7,555 bases of DNA from JBDTSW01 sp039930945 (lineage in GTDB: Bacteria; Actinomycetota; Thermoleophilia; Solirubrobacterales; 70-9), in contig JBDTSW010000102.1 of NCBI GenBank assembly GCA_039930945.1, positions 1 through 7,555 of the forward strand, read 5' to 3'. Of this stretch, positions 1 to 5,765 are shown piece by piece. Under the pieces are notes generated by a model that saw only the letters and a list, made by a program, of their open reading frames with translations, was not told the DNA's origin and made no database searches. Within the stretch, counting starts at the first letter, position 1. Every line of letters begins with the position of its first letter. A program made the translations under genes and the position numbers.

Positions 1-1
1 G

Positions 2-1429
2 GGGATCCGCAACCGCGTCGAGATCTGGGCCGACGGCGGTTACCGTCACGCTCACGACATCGTCAAGCTGCACTGCATCGGGGCCAACCGGATCGGCTTC
101 GGCACCCTGGCGATGGTCTCCCTCGGTTGCACGATCTGCCGTGGGTGCCAGCTCGACACCTGCCATGTCGGCATCGCCACCCAGATCGAGACGACCGCGC
201 AGGCCCGGGAGCACGGGCTGAAGAAGTTCACGCCCCAGGCGGTCGACACGGCCGCCTCCAACTGCGCTCGGTTCTTCACCGCGATGGGCGAGGAGATCAA
301 GCAGGTGGTCGCCTCGCTCGGCTACGACCGCGCCCAGGATCTGGTCGGGCGCTACGACCTGCTGGAGCAGGTCTCCCACGTCGACGAGCTCGACCTGGCG
401 CCGCTGATCACGCCGCTTGAGGAGTACCTCGAGCTGGAGCCGGCCAACCTGCCGGTGGCCGACTCAGAGCTGGTCGCGGCCGAGACGCGTGCCGAGGCGG
501 GACTCGTCCGCGCCCGCCCGATCCGGATGCAGCGCTCCGACGCCTCGGCCCAGATCGCCGGGCTCGCCGGGGACGTCTGCGGCGGCAGCGTCGTCCACCA
601 GGAGTTCCCGCGGCCGACCGACGCCGACGACCGCGACCTCGGCGCCGAGCTCGCCGGCGCGCTCGCGCGCGGCCGCCTCGACGGCGACGTCCCCGAGGGC
701 ACCGAGGACGTGCTCGCCGAGCTCGACTTCAACGGTGGCTCGGTCGCCGGCCAGGGCTTCGGCGCCTTCAACGCCTGGGGGCTCGTCGTCCGGGTCGAGG
801 GCGGCGCCCAGGACGGGGTCGGCAAGGCGATGCTCGGCGGGGTCGTCTCGATCATGAAGGGCCGCAACTCCAACGGCCGGCGGGTCAACGGGTCGGTCGG
901 CAAGTCGTTCGCCTACGGCGCTCAGCGGGGACGTCTGTTCGTCCAGGGCTCCGCCGACTCCCGCTTCTGCATTCGCCTCTCCGGCGCCGACGTGGTCCTC
1001 GGCGGCGAGCCCGCGGAGCCGCTCGACGACGCCCGCGGCTGCATCGTCGACGGCGCCAACGCCAAGGGCTTCGCCTTCGAGTACATGACCTCCGGCCGCG
1101 CTGTCGTCCTCGGCGACATCGGCCCCTGGGCTTGCGCCGGGATGACCGGCGGCAGGGTGTACGTGCGGATCAACCCCGACTGGAACCTCACCCGCGAGGC
1201 GATTCGCAGCCGCCTGGGGGAGGGGGCCAAGGTCGAGCTCGAGCAGGTCGACGCCCAGGGCATGCTCGACCTCGAGGAGCTGCTCGGCCACTACGCCTCA
1301 GAGCTGCGCGTGACCGACCAGCCCGACGAGGCCGAGCGGGTGCTCGGGCTGGCGGCGGCGGGGCCCGAGAACTTCCTGATGATCGTTCCGCACCGGGTGC
1401 AGGCCGATCCCAACATCTCCACCGAGTGA
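2..1429 (+). CDS. gltB: Glutamate synthase large subunit, C-terminal part (5' end outside window)
   Basis: This is the C-terminal 475 residues of a glutamate synthase large subunit, which makes glutamate from 2-oxoglutarate and glutamine-derived ammonia in the cytoplasm. The frame is open from base 2, so the gene begins upstream; the ATG at 113 is internal. The segment opens with the end of the FMN-binding synthase barrel (ADGG, then GFGT). Next comes the iron-sulfur loop at residues 43-54 of the visible part, with C43-x5-C49-x4-C54 followed by HVGIATQ, matching the family's [3Fe-4S] spacing. From about residue 242 to the middle of the C-terminal half lies the GXGXG beta-helix domain (NGGSVAGQGFGAF, VGKAMLGG, YGAQRGRLFVQG, EYMTSGRAVVLG, AGMTGGRVYV). 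The loop is divergent: there is an extra cysteine (C46), the usual CPVG is CHVG, and the usual GGxxTGRD is GGYRHAHD. A paralogous FMN-binding glutamate-synthase-like enzyme is the main alternative. Confidence 0.9.
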   Translation, partial: GIRNRVEIWADGGYRHAHDIVKLHCIGANRIGFGTLAMVSLGCTICRGCQLDTCHVGIATQIETTAQAREHGLKKFTPQAVDTAASNCARFFTAMGEEIKQVVASLGYDRAQDLVGRYDLLEQVSHVDELDLAPLITPLEEYLELEPANLPVADSELVAAETRAEAGLVRARPIRMQRSDASAQIAGLAGDVCGGSVVHQEFPRPTDADDRDLGAELAGALARGRLDGDVPEGTEDVLAELDFNGGSVAGQGFGAFNAWGLVVRVEGGAQDGVGKAMLGGVVSIMKGRNSNGRRVNGSVGKSFAYGAQRGRLFVQGSADSRFCIRLSGADVVLGGEPAEPLDDARGCIVDGANAKGFAFEYMTSGRAVVLGDIGPWACAGMTGGRVYVRINPDWNLTREAIRSRLGEGAKVELEQVDAQGMLDLEELLGHYASELRVTDQPDEAERVLGLAAAGPENFLMIVPHRVQADPNISTE

Positions 1430-1773
1430 GACCCGATCTGGCCGCCCCGATCCGGGACGAGCCGCTCACCCAGGCGCTTCGCGAGGGCTCGGTCGAGCAG
1501 CTGCGCGTGGGGCTCGTCGGCGTGCTCGAGCGCCAGGGCGAAGAGGTCTCGGATTGGCGCGACCTGCTGATGGACCTCGCCCCCTACCACGACTGCGCAT
1601 GGCGCCTGGGGGTGAAGCCGGAGGCGGTATTCGAGTGGGTGGCCCGCAAACTGCCCGCCGACGTCGCCGGCACCGTGCGCGCGCTCGGCCAGCGCGACCA
1701 GCTCGACCCGGCCGAGTTCGGCTTCGCCCTGGTCGACGACGACGACGGCCCCCGCTACTACTGGACGCGTTGA
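1426..1773 (+). CDS. Small uncharacterised acidic protein coupled to gltB
   Basis: I do not recognise this 115-residue protein. The start is chosen as the GTG at 1426, because it overlaps the gltB TGA in a GTGA junction, the classic arrangement for translational coupling, and the first residues (RPDLAAPIRDEPLTQALREG) read as ordinary protein. The frame stays open far upstream inside gltB, but that part is a shadow. The product is soluble, with no signal peptide or membrane segment. It appears mostly helical in the first two thirds (LREGSVEQLRVGLVGVLERQ, WRDLLMDLAPYHDCAWRLG, VFEWVARKLP). It ends in a run of four aspartates (VDDDDGPRYYWTR) and an aromatic-basic tail. There is one cysteine, in the YHDCAW stretch. 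Position suggests co-expression with glutamate synthase, but a role in that enzyme is only inference. Confidence 0.75.
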   Translation: MRPDLAAPIRDEPLTQALREGSVEQLRVGLVGVLERQGEEVSDWRDLLMDLAPYHDCAWRLGVKPEAVFEWVARKLPADVAGTVRALGQRDQLDPAEFGFALVDDDDGPRYYWTR

Positions 1774-1820
1774 CGCCGGGGTCTGCGTGGCCGACCTCGA
1801 TTGAGATCGCCTCGGCGAAG

Positions 1821-1835
1821 GCCGGGGGCGCCGGC
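1821..1835. terminator. Possible GC-rich hairpin between convergent genes
   Basis: The 67-bp gap between the convergent ends at 1773 and 1841 contains GCCGG (1821-1825), a 5-nt loop, and CCGGC (1831-1835), a 5-bp perfect stem. A competing stem could form from CCGGC at 1831 and GCCGG at 1844. There is no U-tract on either strand. The position fits a shared terminator, but short GC stems occur easily by chance at this base composition. Confidence 0.25.
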
Positions 1836-1840
1836 GGTGG

Positions 1841-2401
1841 CTAGCCGGGATCGATCACGTAGAGGCGGTAGCAGCCGATCTCGAGCTCGTCCCCGTCGGC
1901 GAGCTGGGCCCACTCGACCCGCTCGCCGTTGACGAAGAGGCCGTTGAGGCTGCGGTCGTCGAGCGCGCGCAGGCCACCCTCGGCGGTGCGCACGACCATC
2001 GCGTGACGCCTGGAGACGGTCGGGTCGTCGAGCGTCACGTCGGCGCTGTCGCTGCGGCCGATCCGGGTCCAGCGCCGGCTCATCTCGACGACGGTGGGCT
2101 CACCCTCCTGCTCGAAGGCGATGCGTGGGCCGCCGGCCTCGAGATCTCGCAGGTCGTCGAGCCAGGAGGGTGGGGTCGACGCCGTTTCCACCGCCTCCTC
2201 CTCCACGGTCGGGTGCTCGAAGATCGAAGCGTGCCGGAAGCGCGAGCCCCCGCACGCCGGGCAGCGAGGCAGATCCTGGAGTGCCCCGACGGCCATCGCG
2301 TAGCCGCATTCGACGCAACTCAGCGAGCCGACTGACGCCAGCGAGCGGACGTTCTCGCCGGTCTGGTGTAGCTCGGGTTGATGTCTGGTGAACACGGCCA
2401 A
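1841..2401 (-). CDS. Zinc-ribbon and FHA domain protein
   Basis: This 186-residue cytoplasmic protein has two recognisable parts. Residues 29-50 form a zinc ribbon, C29-x2-C32 and C47-x2-C50, with the pattern CxxCG...LPRCPACGGSRF, similar to the ribbon of DUF1451-type proteins. After an acidic linker, residues about 93-186 are an FHA domain: RIGRS (R116), SRRH (S130, H133), and SLNGLFVNG (N153), the conserved residues that bind phosphothreonine peptides. The likely role is therefore a reader of Ser/Thr kinase signalling, perhaps as a kinase substrate or adaptor. No kinase is in the window, so the partner is unknown. The start is uncertain: TTG at 2401 or GTG at 2395, neither with a clear Shine-Dalgarno sequence. 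Both precede the ribbon, so the domain call is unaffected. It is convergent with the gltB block and divergent from the SRPBCC gene. Confidence 0.88.
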   Translation of the reverse strand: MAVFTRHQPELHQTGENVRSLASVGSLSCVECGYAMAVGALQDLPRCPACGGSRFRHASIFEHPTVEEEAVETASTPPSWLDDLRDLEAGGPRIAFEQEGEPTVVEMSRRWTRIGRSDSADVTLDDPTVSRRHAMVVRTAEGGLRALDDRSLNGLFVNGERVEWAQLADGDELEIGCYRLYVIDPG

Positions 2402-2415
2402 TCGGCTGATACCGA

Positions 2416-2433
2416 CTTTGTAGGCTTTGTAGG
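2416..2433. repeat. Exact tandem 9-bp repeat in divergent promoter region
   Basis: CTTTGTAGG occurs twice back to back (2416-2424 and 2425-2433). It is followed in phase by a degraded third copy, GATACTAGG (2434-2442), matching 5 of 9 bases and keeping the TAGG end. This lies in the 164-bp divergent intergenic region between the FHA gene and the SRPBCC gene, in a stretch clearly richer in A and T than its surroundings. On the minus strand the repeats fall between a possible -10 element and the FHA start. A tandem regulator-binding site is plausible but unproven. Nothing else was recognised in 2443-2549. Confidence 0.6.
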
Positions 2434-2434
2434 G

Positions 2435-2440
2435 ATACTA
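2435..2440 (-). promoter_or_regulatory. Possible -10 element for the FHA gene
   Basis: On the minus strand TAGTAT fits the actinobacterial TANNNT -10 pattern and lies 33 bases upstream of the TTG at 2401, giving a leader of about 27 bases that would include both 9-bp repeats. No convincing -35 is visible. Other weak AT-rich candidates are nearby. Confidence 0.3.
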
Positions 2441-2549
2441 GGGAACAATCGCCTCGATCTCGACCCCGAGTAGGCCGCCCGGACGGAAAGTCCGACTATT
2501 CGTTGCCCGGAATCGGGGCCGAGGGCGCCGGGCTTGCTCGCGCGCGTCA

Positions 2550-2555
2550 TAGAAT
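2550..2555 (+). promoter_or_regulatory. -10 element TAGAAT, near-leaderless start of the SRPBCC gene
   Basis: TAGAAT matches TANNNT and is followed by exactly 10 bases and then the ATG at 2566. Transcription would begin about 7 bases after the hexamer, so the message would have almost no leader. No good -35 hexamer is seen at 16-18 bp upstream. This placement is the main reason for choosing ATG 2566 over the upstream TTG at 2503. Confidence 0.55.
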
Positions 2556-2565
2556 CGTGCTGCCA

Positions 2566-3072
2566 ATGGGCCCCGTCTCAGTTAGCACCCCGATCGACGT
2601 CCCGCGCGAGCGAGCCTTCGGCTTTGTCGCCGACCTCGCCAACAGGCCCTCGTTCATGGGGGAGTTCCTCGAGGAGTACCGCCTGCAGCAGCTGGCGTCG
2701 GTCGGCGTCGGCGCCGCGGCCCGCTTCCGGGTCCGCCGCCCCCGGGTGTGGATGGAGAGCGTGATCGACGAGCTCGACGCGCCGTACCGGATCTTCGAGC
2801 GCGGCCGCGGGTCCCGGCTCTCGGGGATGCCGATCTTCACCGTCTGGGAGGTGACCGAGGCCGGCGCAGACGGATGCGAGGTGCGCGTCGTGCACTGGAC
2901 CGAGCCCTCGAGCCCGCTGGACCGGATAGCCGATCACAAGCCCGGGCGGGCGCGCTCCTATCGCCGACGGCTCACCGCCTCGCTGGCCCAGCTCAAGCTG
3001 GCGCTCGAGGAGGATCAGACCCCGCAGCGCGTCGCCGTGGCCGGCGGCGATCGCGTGCCTGGCGCTGGATAG
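2566..3072 (+). CDS. SRPBCC (START/polyketide cyclase-like) family protein
   Basis: This 168-residue soluble protein has the usual layout of a small SRPBCC-fold, hydrophobic-ligand-binding protein. It starts with a strand and the motif TPIDVPRERAFGFVADLANRP, typical of the first strand and helix. Strands follow through GVGAAARFRVRR, ESVIDELDAPYRIFERG, FTVWEVTE and CEVRVVHWTEP, and a long C-terminal helix (YRRRLTASLAQLKLALEE) closes the cavity. No catalytic residues can be assigned, and the family includes enzymes, lipid binders and stress proteins, so the ligand is unknown. The frame is open to a TTG at 2503, but ATG 2566 is preferred because a TAGAAT element lies 10 bases upstream and the SRPBCC homology starts right after it. 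The last 15 or so residues after the helix look disordered. Confidence 0.82.
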   Translation: MGPVSVSTPIDVPRERAFGFVADLANRPSFMGEFLEEYRLQQLASVGVGAAARFRVRRPRVWMESVIDELDAPYRIFERGRGSRLSGMPIFTVWEVTEAGADGCEVRVVHWTEPSSPLDRIADHKPGRARSYRRRLTASLAQLKLALEEDQTPQRVAVAGGDRVPGAG

Positions 3073-3075
3073 ACT
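3070..3075 (+). promoter_or_regulatory. -10 element TAGACT, near-leaderless start of the lipoprotein gene
   Basis: TAGACT overlaps the TAG stop of the SRPBCC gene and is followed by exactly 10 bases and then the ATG at 3086, the same geometry as the SRPBCC promoter. This suggests that the lipoprotein gene has its own promoter besides any read-through. No clear -35 is visible. Confidence 0.45.
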
Positions 3076-3085
3076 GCCGCGCCAG

Positions 3086-3628
3086 ATGCGCAGCCGCCTC
3101 GCACCAGCTCTCCTCCTGCTCGCGGCTGTGGCCCTGGCGGGCCCGCTCGCCGGATGCGGCAGCTCGGAGGAGGAGCTCGACGTCAAGGAGGGTGAGCCGG
3201 TCGAGGCCGACCACCTCAGCTACAACGTCGTCATCTCGCGCTTCCTCAACCCCGACGACGTCGAGGACTCCGCATACGTCGTGGGACAGCCCGAGCCGCC
3301 GCCCGGCCACGAGTACTTCGGTGTCTTCATCCAGGTCCACAACGACGGCGACGAGGGGGTGACGGTGCCGGAGGCGTTCCGGGTCGTCGACACCCTCGAC
3401 ACCGGCTATGACCCGTTGCCCAGCGAGAGCCCGTACGCGCTGCCGCTGGGCGAGGCCCTGGGACCCAACCAGGAGCTTCCGGAGGCCAACTCGATTGGCC
3501 AGGACGGCCCCACCCAGGGGTCGCTCGTGCTCTTCCTGCTCGAGCAGTCCGCCGCCGACAACCGCCCGCTGGAGTTCGAGATCCCGTTGCCCTCGGGCAA
3601 GGTCGGGACGATCGAGTTGGATATCTAG
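3086..3628 (+). CDS. Predicted lipoprotein with a DUF4352-like domain
   Basis: The 180-residue product has a lipoprotein signal: a short basic N-terminus (MRSR), a hydrophobic core, and lipobox L21-A22-G23-C24, so the mature protein should be lipid-anchored at C24 on the outer face of the membrane. An acidic stretch (SSEEELDVKEGEP) follows. The rest reads as beta-strands of an immunoglobulin-like fold. The segment EYFGVFIQVHNDGDEGVTVP, followed by FRVVDTLD, resembles the DUF4352 pattern of a hydrophobic strand, then a polar N-x-G-D turn and a second strand. Function is unknown. It starts 13 bases after the SRPBCC stop and is followed 7 bases later by a small membrane protein gene, so the three may be co-transcribed. 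The DUF4352 assignment is a resemblance by eye. Confidence 0.85.
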   Translation: MRSRLAPALLLLAAVALAGPLAGCGSSEEELDVKEGEPVEADHLSYNVVISRFLNPDDVEDSAYVVGQPEPPPGHEYFGVFIQVHNDGDEGVTVPEAFRVVDTLDTGYDPLPSESPYALPLGEALGPNQELPEANSIGQDGPTQGSLVLFLLEQSAADNRPLEFEIPLPSGKVGTIELDI

Positions 3629-3635
3629 GCACCGG

Positions 3636-3947
3636 GTGGGCGATCGGGCGCTCCAGGTCGCCCTGATCGCCGCGGCGCTGGCGGCGCTGGTGATCCTGAT
3701 CGGACTCTTCGGCGACGCCGTTCGCGTCGCCTGCCTCGGCGCGATCGCGCTGGTCACCGTGCTCACGGCGTCGGCGCGGCGGAGGGCCGGCGGCGGCTGG
3801 TGGACCCTGCTCGCCCTCGGGGCCCTGGCCTCGATCGCCGGCGCCGCACTCGCTCAGGCAACCGCCACCGTCGGCGGGCTGATCGCGGTCGTCGGCGGCG
3901 CCCTCGTCGTCATCGGCGCCGTCATCGGCCTGCCCGCCGATGAATAA
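3636..3947 (+). CDS. Small integral membrane protein, four predicted helices
   Basis: The product has 103 residues and no recognised family. It is almost entirely hydrophobic, with four predicted membrane helices: LQVALIAAALAALVILIGLF, VRVACLGAIALVTVLTA, LLALGALASIAGAALA and GGLIAVVGGALVVIGAVIGL. A basic loop (SARRRAGGG) lies between helices 2 and 3, which would be cytoplasmic by the positive-inside rule. The start is the GTG at 3636, 7 bases after the lipoprotein stop; the frame continues upstream inside the lipoprotein gene, but that part is a shadow. There is no strong ribosome binding site, so coupling to the gene before it is likely. The TAA stop lies inside a palindrome shared with the convergent PBP gene. 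Confidence 0.72.
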   Translation: MGDRALQVALIAAALAALVILIGLFGDAVRVACLGAIALVTVLTASARRRAGGGWWTLLALGALASIAGAALAQATATVGGLIAVVGGALVVIGAVIGLPADE

Positions 3948-3964
3948 CTCCGCCGGAGTTATTC
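3942..3964. terminator. Bidirectional hairpin containing both convergent stop codons
   Basis: Bases 3942-3952 and 3954-3964 are perfect inverted complements of 11 bp around C3953. As RNA this gives the stem GAATAACTCC, loop GCC, then the complementary arm. The TAA of the membrane protein gene (3945-3947) lies in the left arm and the TAA of the PBP gene (3961-3959, minus strand) in the right arm, so both proteins end in Glu-stop encoded by the palindrome. There is no U-tract, which is common for high-GC terminators. The core ATAACTCCGCCGG also occurs in the array at 6959-7115. Confidence 0.75.
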
Positions 3965-5701
3965 CAAACCTGCCTGCAATACCTGGGCGACGATCGGGGC
4001 GGCGATCTCGCCGCCGTCGCCTTCGGCTTGGACGACGAGGGCCGCGGCGACCAGCTTCGGCGCCGAGGCGGGGGCGAAGGCCGTGAACCAGGCGTCCAAG
4101 TCCTGCTCGGGGTCATCGCCCGGCTTCAGCTCCTGCCCCGGTTCGAGCGCCGCCGGGCCGAGCTCCGCCGTTCCCGTCTTGCCCGCCACCTGCACGCCGG
4201 GAATGGCGCCGGCGAGGCCGGTGCCGTTGTTGACGACCTCGATCATCAGCTGGCGCAGCTGGGCGGCGGTCTCCTCGGAGGTGACCCGCACCGGCTCGGC
4301 GGCGGGCCCCAGCTTCGGTCCCTTGACGATCGACGTCGCACTGCGCATCCCGCCGGCCGCGATCGTCTGCGCCGCCGAGGCCATCTGCAGCGGGGTCGCC
4401 AGGACCTCGCCCTGTCCGATCGCGCTGACGCCGAGGTCGAGGTCGGAGCCGATCGTCTCGGGAATGGTGCTGGCCGGCGGATCGACCGCGGCCGTCGCCT
4501 CGGCGTCGTAGAGGGCCGGCTGCGAGTTGAACCCGAACTTCTCGGCGGCGGCGACGAGGCGATCGGCTCCGACCTCCACGCCGAGCGGCGCGAAGACGCT
4601 GTTGCACGAGTGCGCGAACGACTCGACGAAGGTCCCTCCGCAGAACTCGTCGTTCGCGTTTGCCACCTCGCGGCCGTCGAGCACCGCCGCCTGCTCGACC
4701 GGGAAGGTGTCGGTGAGTTTGACCACGCCGGCGTCGAGCGCGGCGGTCGTCGTGATCAGCTTGAAGGTGGAGCCGGGCGGCTGCGGGGCGGAGAAGGCAA
4801 TCCCGGCCAGGGCCTTGACCGCGCCGTCATGCGCGTCGAGCACCGCCACCCCGCCGAAGAGGCTCCCGAGGGCGGTGACCGCCGCCGCCTGCAGATCGGG
4901 GTCGATGGTGGTGCGGACGGGCTCGCCGCGTACAGGCTCGGAGTCGGCGAGCACGCGCTTCCCGTCGCCTCCGCCGACAGCCAGGAGCTGTCCGCCCGCC
5001 CGCCCGTCGAGGCGGTCGTTGAAGGCCAGCTCGAGGCCGCTCGTCCCGGTCAGCGACCCCTCCGGGAAACCCTCGCTGGCCAGGAGGCCGGCCTGCGCCC
5101 GCTTGGGCGTGCTCACCTCTCCAGCGATCGCCGTCGCCGAGACGCCGAGCGGGGACGAGCGCGCCGCCGCCGGGCCCTCGGCGAGCGGTGTGCCGTCGGC
5201 CGCGAGGATGGCGGCGCGCTTCGGCGCCCTCGTGCGCCGGTTCAGGGTCTCGCCCTGCCGCAGGCCCGGGAAGACGAGGTGGCTGTCCCAGGCGATCAGG
5301 CCGTCTTCAAGCGGCAGCGCAACCTCGCCGCTGATCTTGCCGAAGACGTGGGTCTGCAGTCGCAGCGGCAGGATCCCCGCCTCCTGGCCGTCCGCGGTCC
5401 TGCCGATACTGGGCTCGCCCGCGTCGACCACGTCCAGGGTGGCAGTGGCCACCGAGCTCTCGTAAGCCTCCGCGAACTCCGCCGCCGGGGTCTCGGAGGA
5501 GGCCTCCGGGGTGAGCTGATCGCCCATCGCCTCGTAGTCGCTGCGCTCCCACGCCTTGGCGAAGCTGGTCACGGCCTTGAGCTCGTCGTCGTTTCCCGTG
5601 GCGAGCCCGGCGACGAACGAGCCCGCCGCCAGGATCGAGATCGGAAGCGTCCTCGTAACCAGCCGACGCCGGCGCTCGGCTTCGGGCCTAAACCCGCTCA
5701 T
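3959..5701 (-). CDS. Class B penicillin-binding protein (peptidoglycan DD-transpeptidase)
   Basis: This 580-residue membrane-anchored enzyme cross-links peptidoglycan stem peptides outside the cell membrane and is a beta-lactam target. It has a single N-terminal membrane segment (about residues 14-36). Residues about 38-150 look like the NTF2-like MecA_N domain (AVTSFAKAWERSDYEAMGDQL), followed by a dimerisation-type region with LNRRTRAPKRAAILAADGTPLAEG. The transpeptidase domain carries all three active-site motifs in order: S311-T-F-K314, S365-C-N367 and K508-T-G510, plus the family signature GQGEVLATPLQMA. No glycosyltransferase domain is present, so it is class B. C354 and C366 flank the SCN region and could form a disulfide near the active site. 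ATG 5701 is the only sensible start, since a stop lies in frame at 5746. The gene is divergent from the MarP-like protease and preceded by an overlapping short ORF. Confidence 0.95.
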   Translation of the reverse strand: MSGFRPEAERRRRLVTRTLPISILAAGSFVAGLATGNDDELKAVTSFAKAWERSDYEAMGDQLTPEASSETPAAEFAEAYESSVATATLDVVDAGEPSIGRTADGQEAGILPLRLQTHVFGKISGEVALPLEDGLIAWDSHLVFPGLRQGETLNRRTRAPKRAAILAADGTPLAEGPAAARSSPLGVSATAIAGEVSTPKRAQAGLLASEGFPEGSLTGTSGLELAFNDRLDGRAGGQLLAVGGGDGKRVLADSEPVRGEPVRTTIDPDLQAAAVTALGSLFGGVAVLDAHDGAVKALAGIAFSAPQPPGSTFKLITTTAALDAGVVKLTDTFPVEQAAVLDGREVANANDEFCGGTFVESFAHSCNSVFAPLGVEVGADRLVAAAEKFGFNSQPALYDAEATAAVDPPASTIPETIGSDLDLGVSAIGQGEVLATPLQMASAAQTIAAGGMRSATSIVKGPKLGPAAEPVRVTSEETAAQLRQLMIEVVNNGTGLAGAIPGVQVAGKTGTAELGPAALEPGQELKPGDDPEQDLDAWFTAFAPASAPKLVAAALVVQAEGDGGEIAAPIVAQVLQAGLE

Positions 5702-5733
5702 CCGATCTTCACAGCCGAGTCGACCCGCTTCAT
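5698..5733 (-). CDS. Putative 11-codon leader ORF overlapping the PBP start
   Basis: An ATG at 5733 opens an 11-residue ORF, MKRVDSAVKIG, whose TGA overlaps the PBP ATG in an ATGA junction. A TAGATT -10 element ends 7 bases upstream, so the predicted transcript begins at or next to this ATG, making it a leaderless first cistron. The PBP itself has only a weak purine stretch (GAAG) as ribosome binding site, so re-initiation from the leader ORF is a reasonable inference. Such a short ORF could also be chance; the coincidence of promoter distance and 4-base overlap is the support. Confidence 0.45.
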   Translation of the reverse strand: MKRVDSAVKIG

Positions 5734-5740
5734 GATGAAG
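5728..5740. promoter_or_regulatory. 13-bp palindrome at the predicted PBP transcription start
   Basis: CTTCAT (5728-5733), G, ATGAAG (5735-5740) is a perfect inverted repeat with 6-bp arms. It directly abuts the TAGATT -10 element and covers the predicted transcription start, the usual place for a repressor operator. No regulator can be named. Chance formation is possible, although the element is AT-rich compared with its surroundings. Confidence 0.35.
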
Positions 5741-5746
5741 AATCTA
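5741..5746 (-). promoter_or_regulatory. -10 element TAGATT for the PBP gene
   Basis: On the minus strand TAGATT fits TANNNT. Counting 7 bases downstream places transcription start at about 5733-5734, which is the ATG of the short leader ORF. No clear -35 is visible. It lies in the 93-bp divergent region shared with the MarP-like gene. Confidence 0.5.
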
Positions 5747-5765
5747 GGGCCTGGTGCGGGCCGCA

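Noticed and set aside
464..1291. 275-codon minus-strand open frame opposite gltB
   Set aside because: It is a shadow frame; the plus-strand frame gives the conserved GXGXG domain across this whole span.
113..1429. ATG at 113 as the start of a short complete gene
   Set aside because: The same frame is open to base 2 and encodes conserved FMN-domain sequence upstream of 113, so the gene enters the window from the left.
2503..2565. TTG at 2503 as start of the SRPBCC gene
   Set aside because: The 21 extra residues have no SRPBCC character, and a TAGAAT -10 element at 2550 would place transcription start downstream of that codon.
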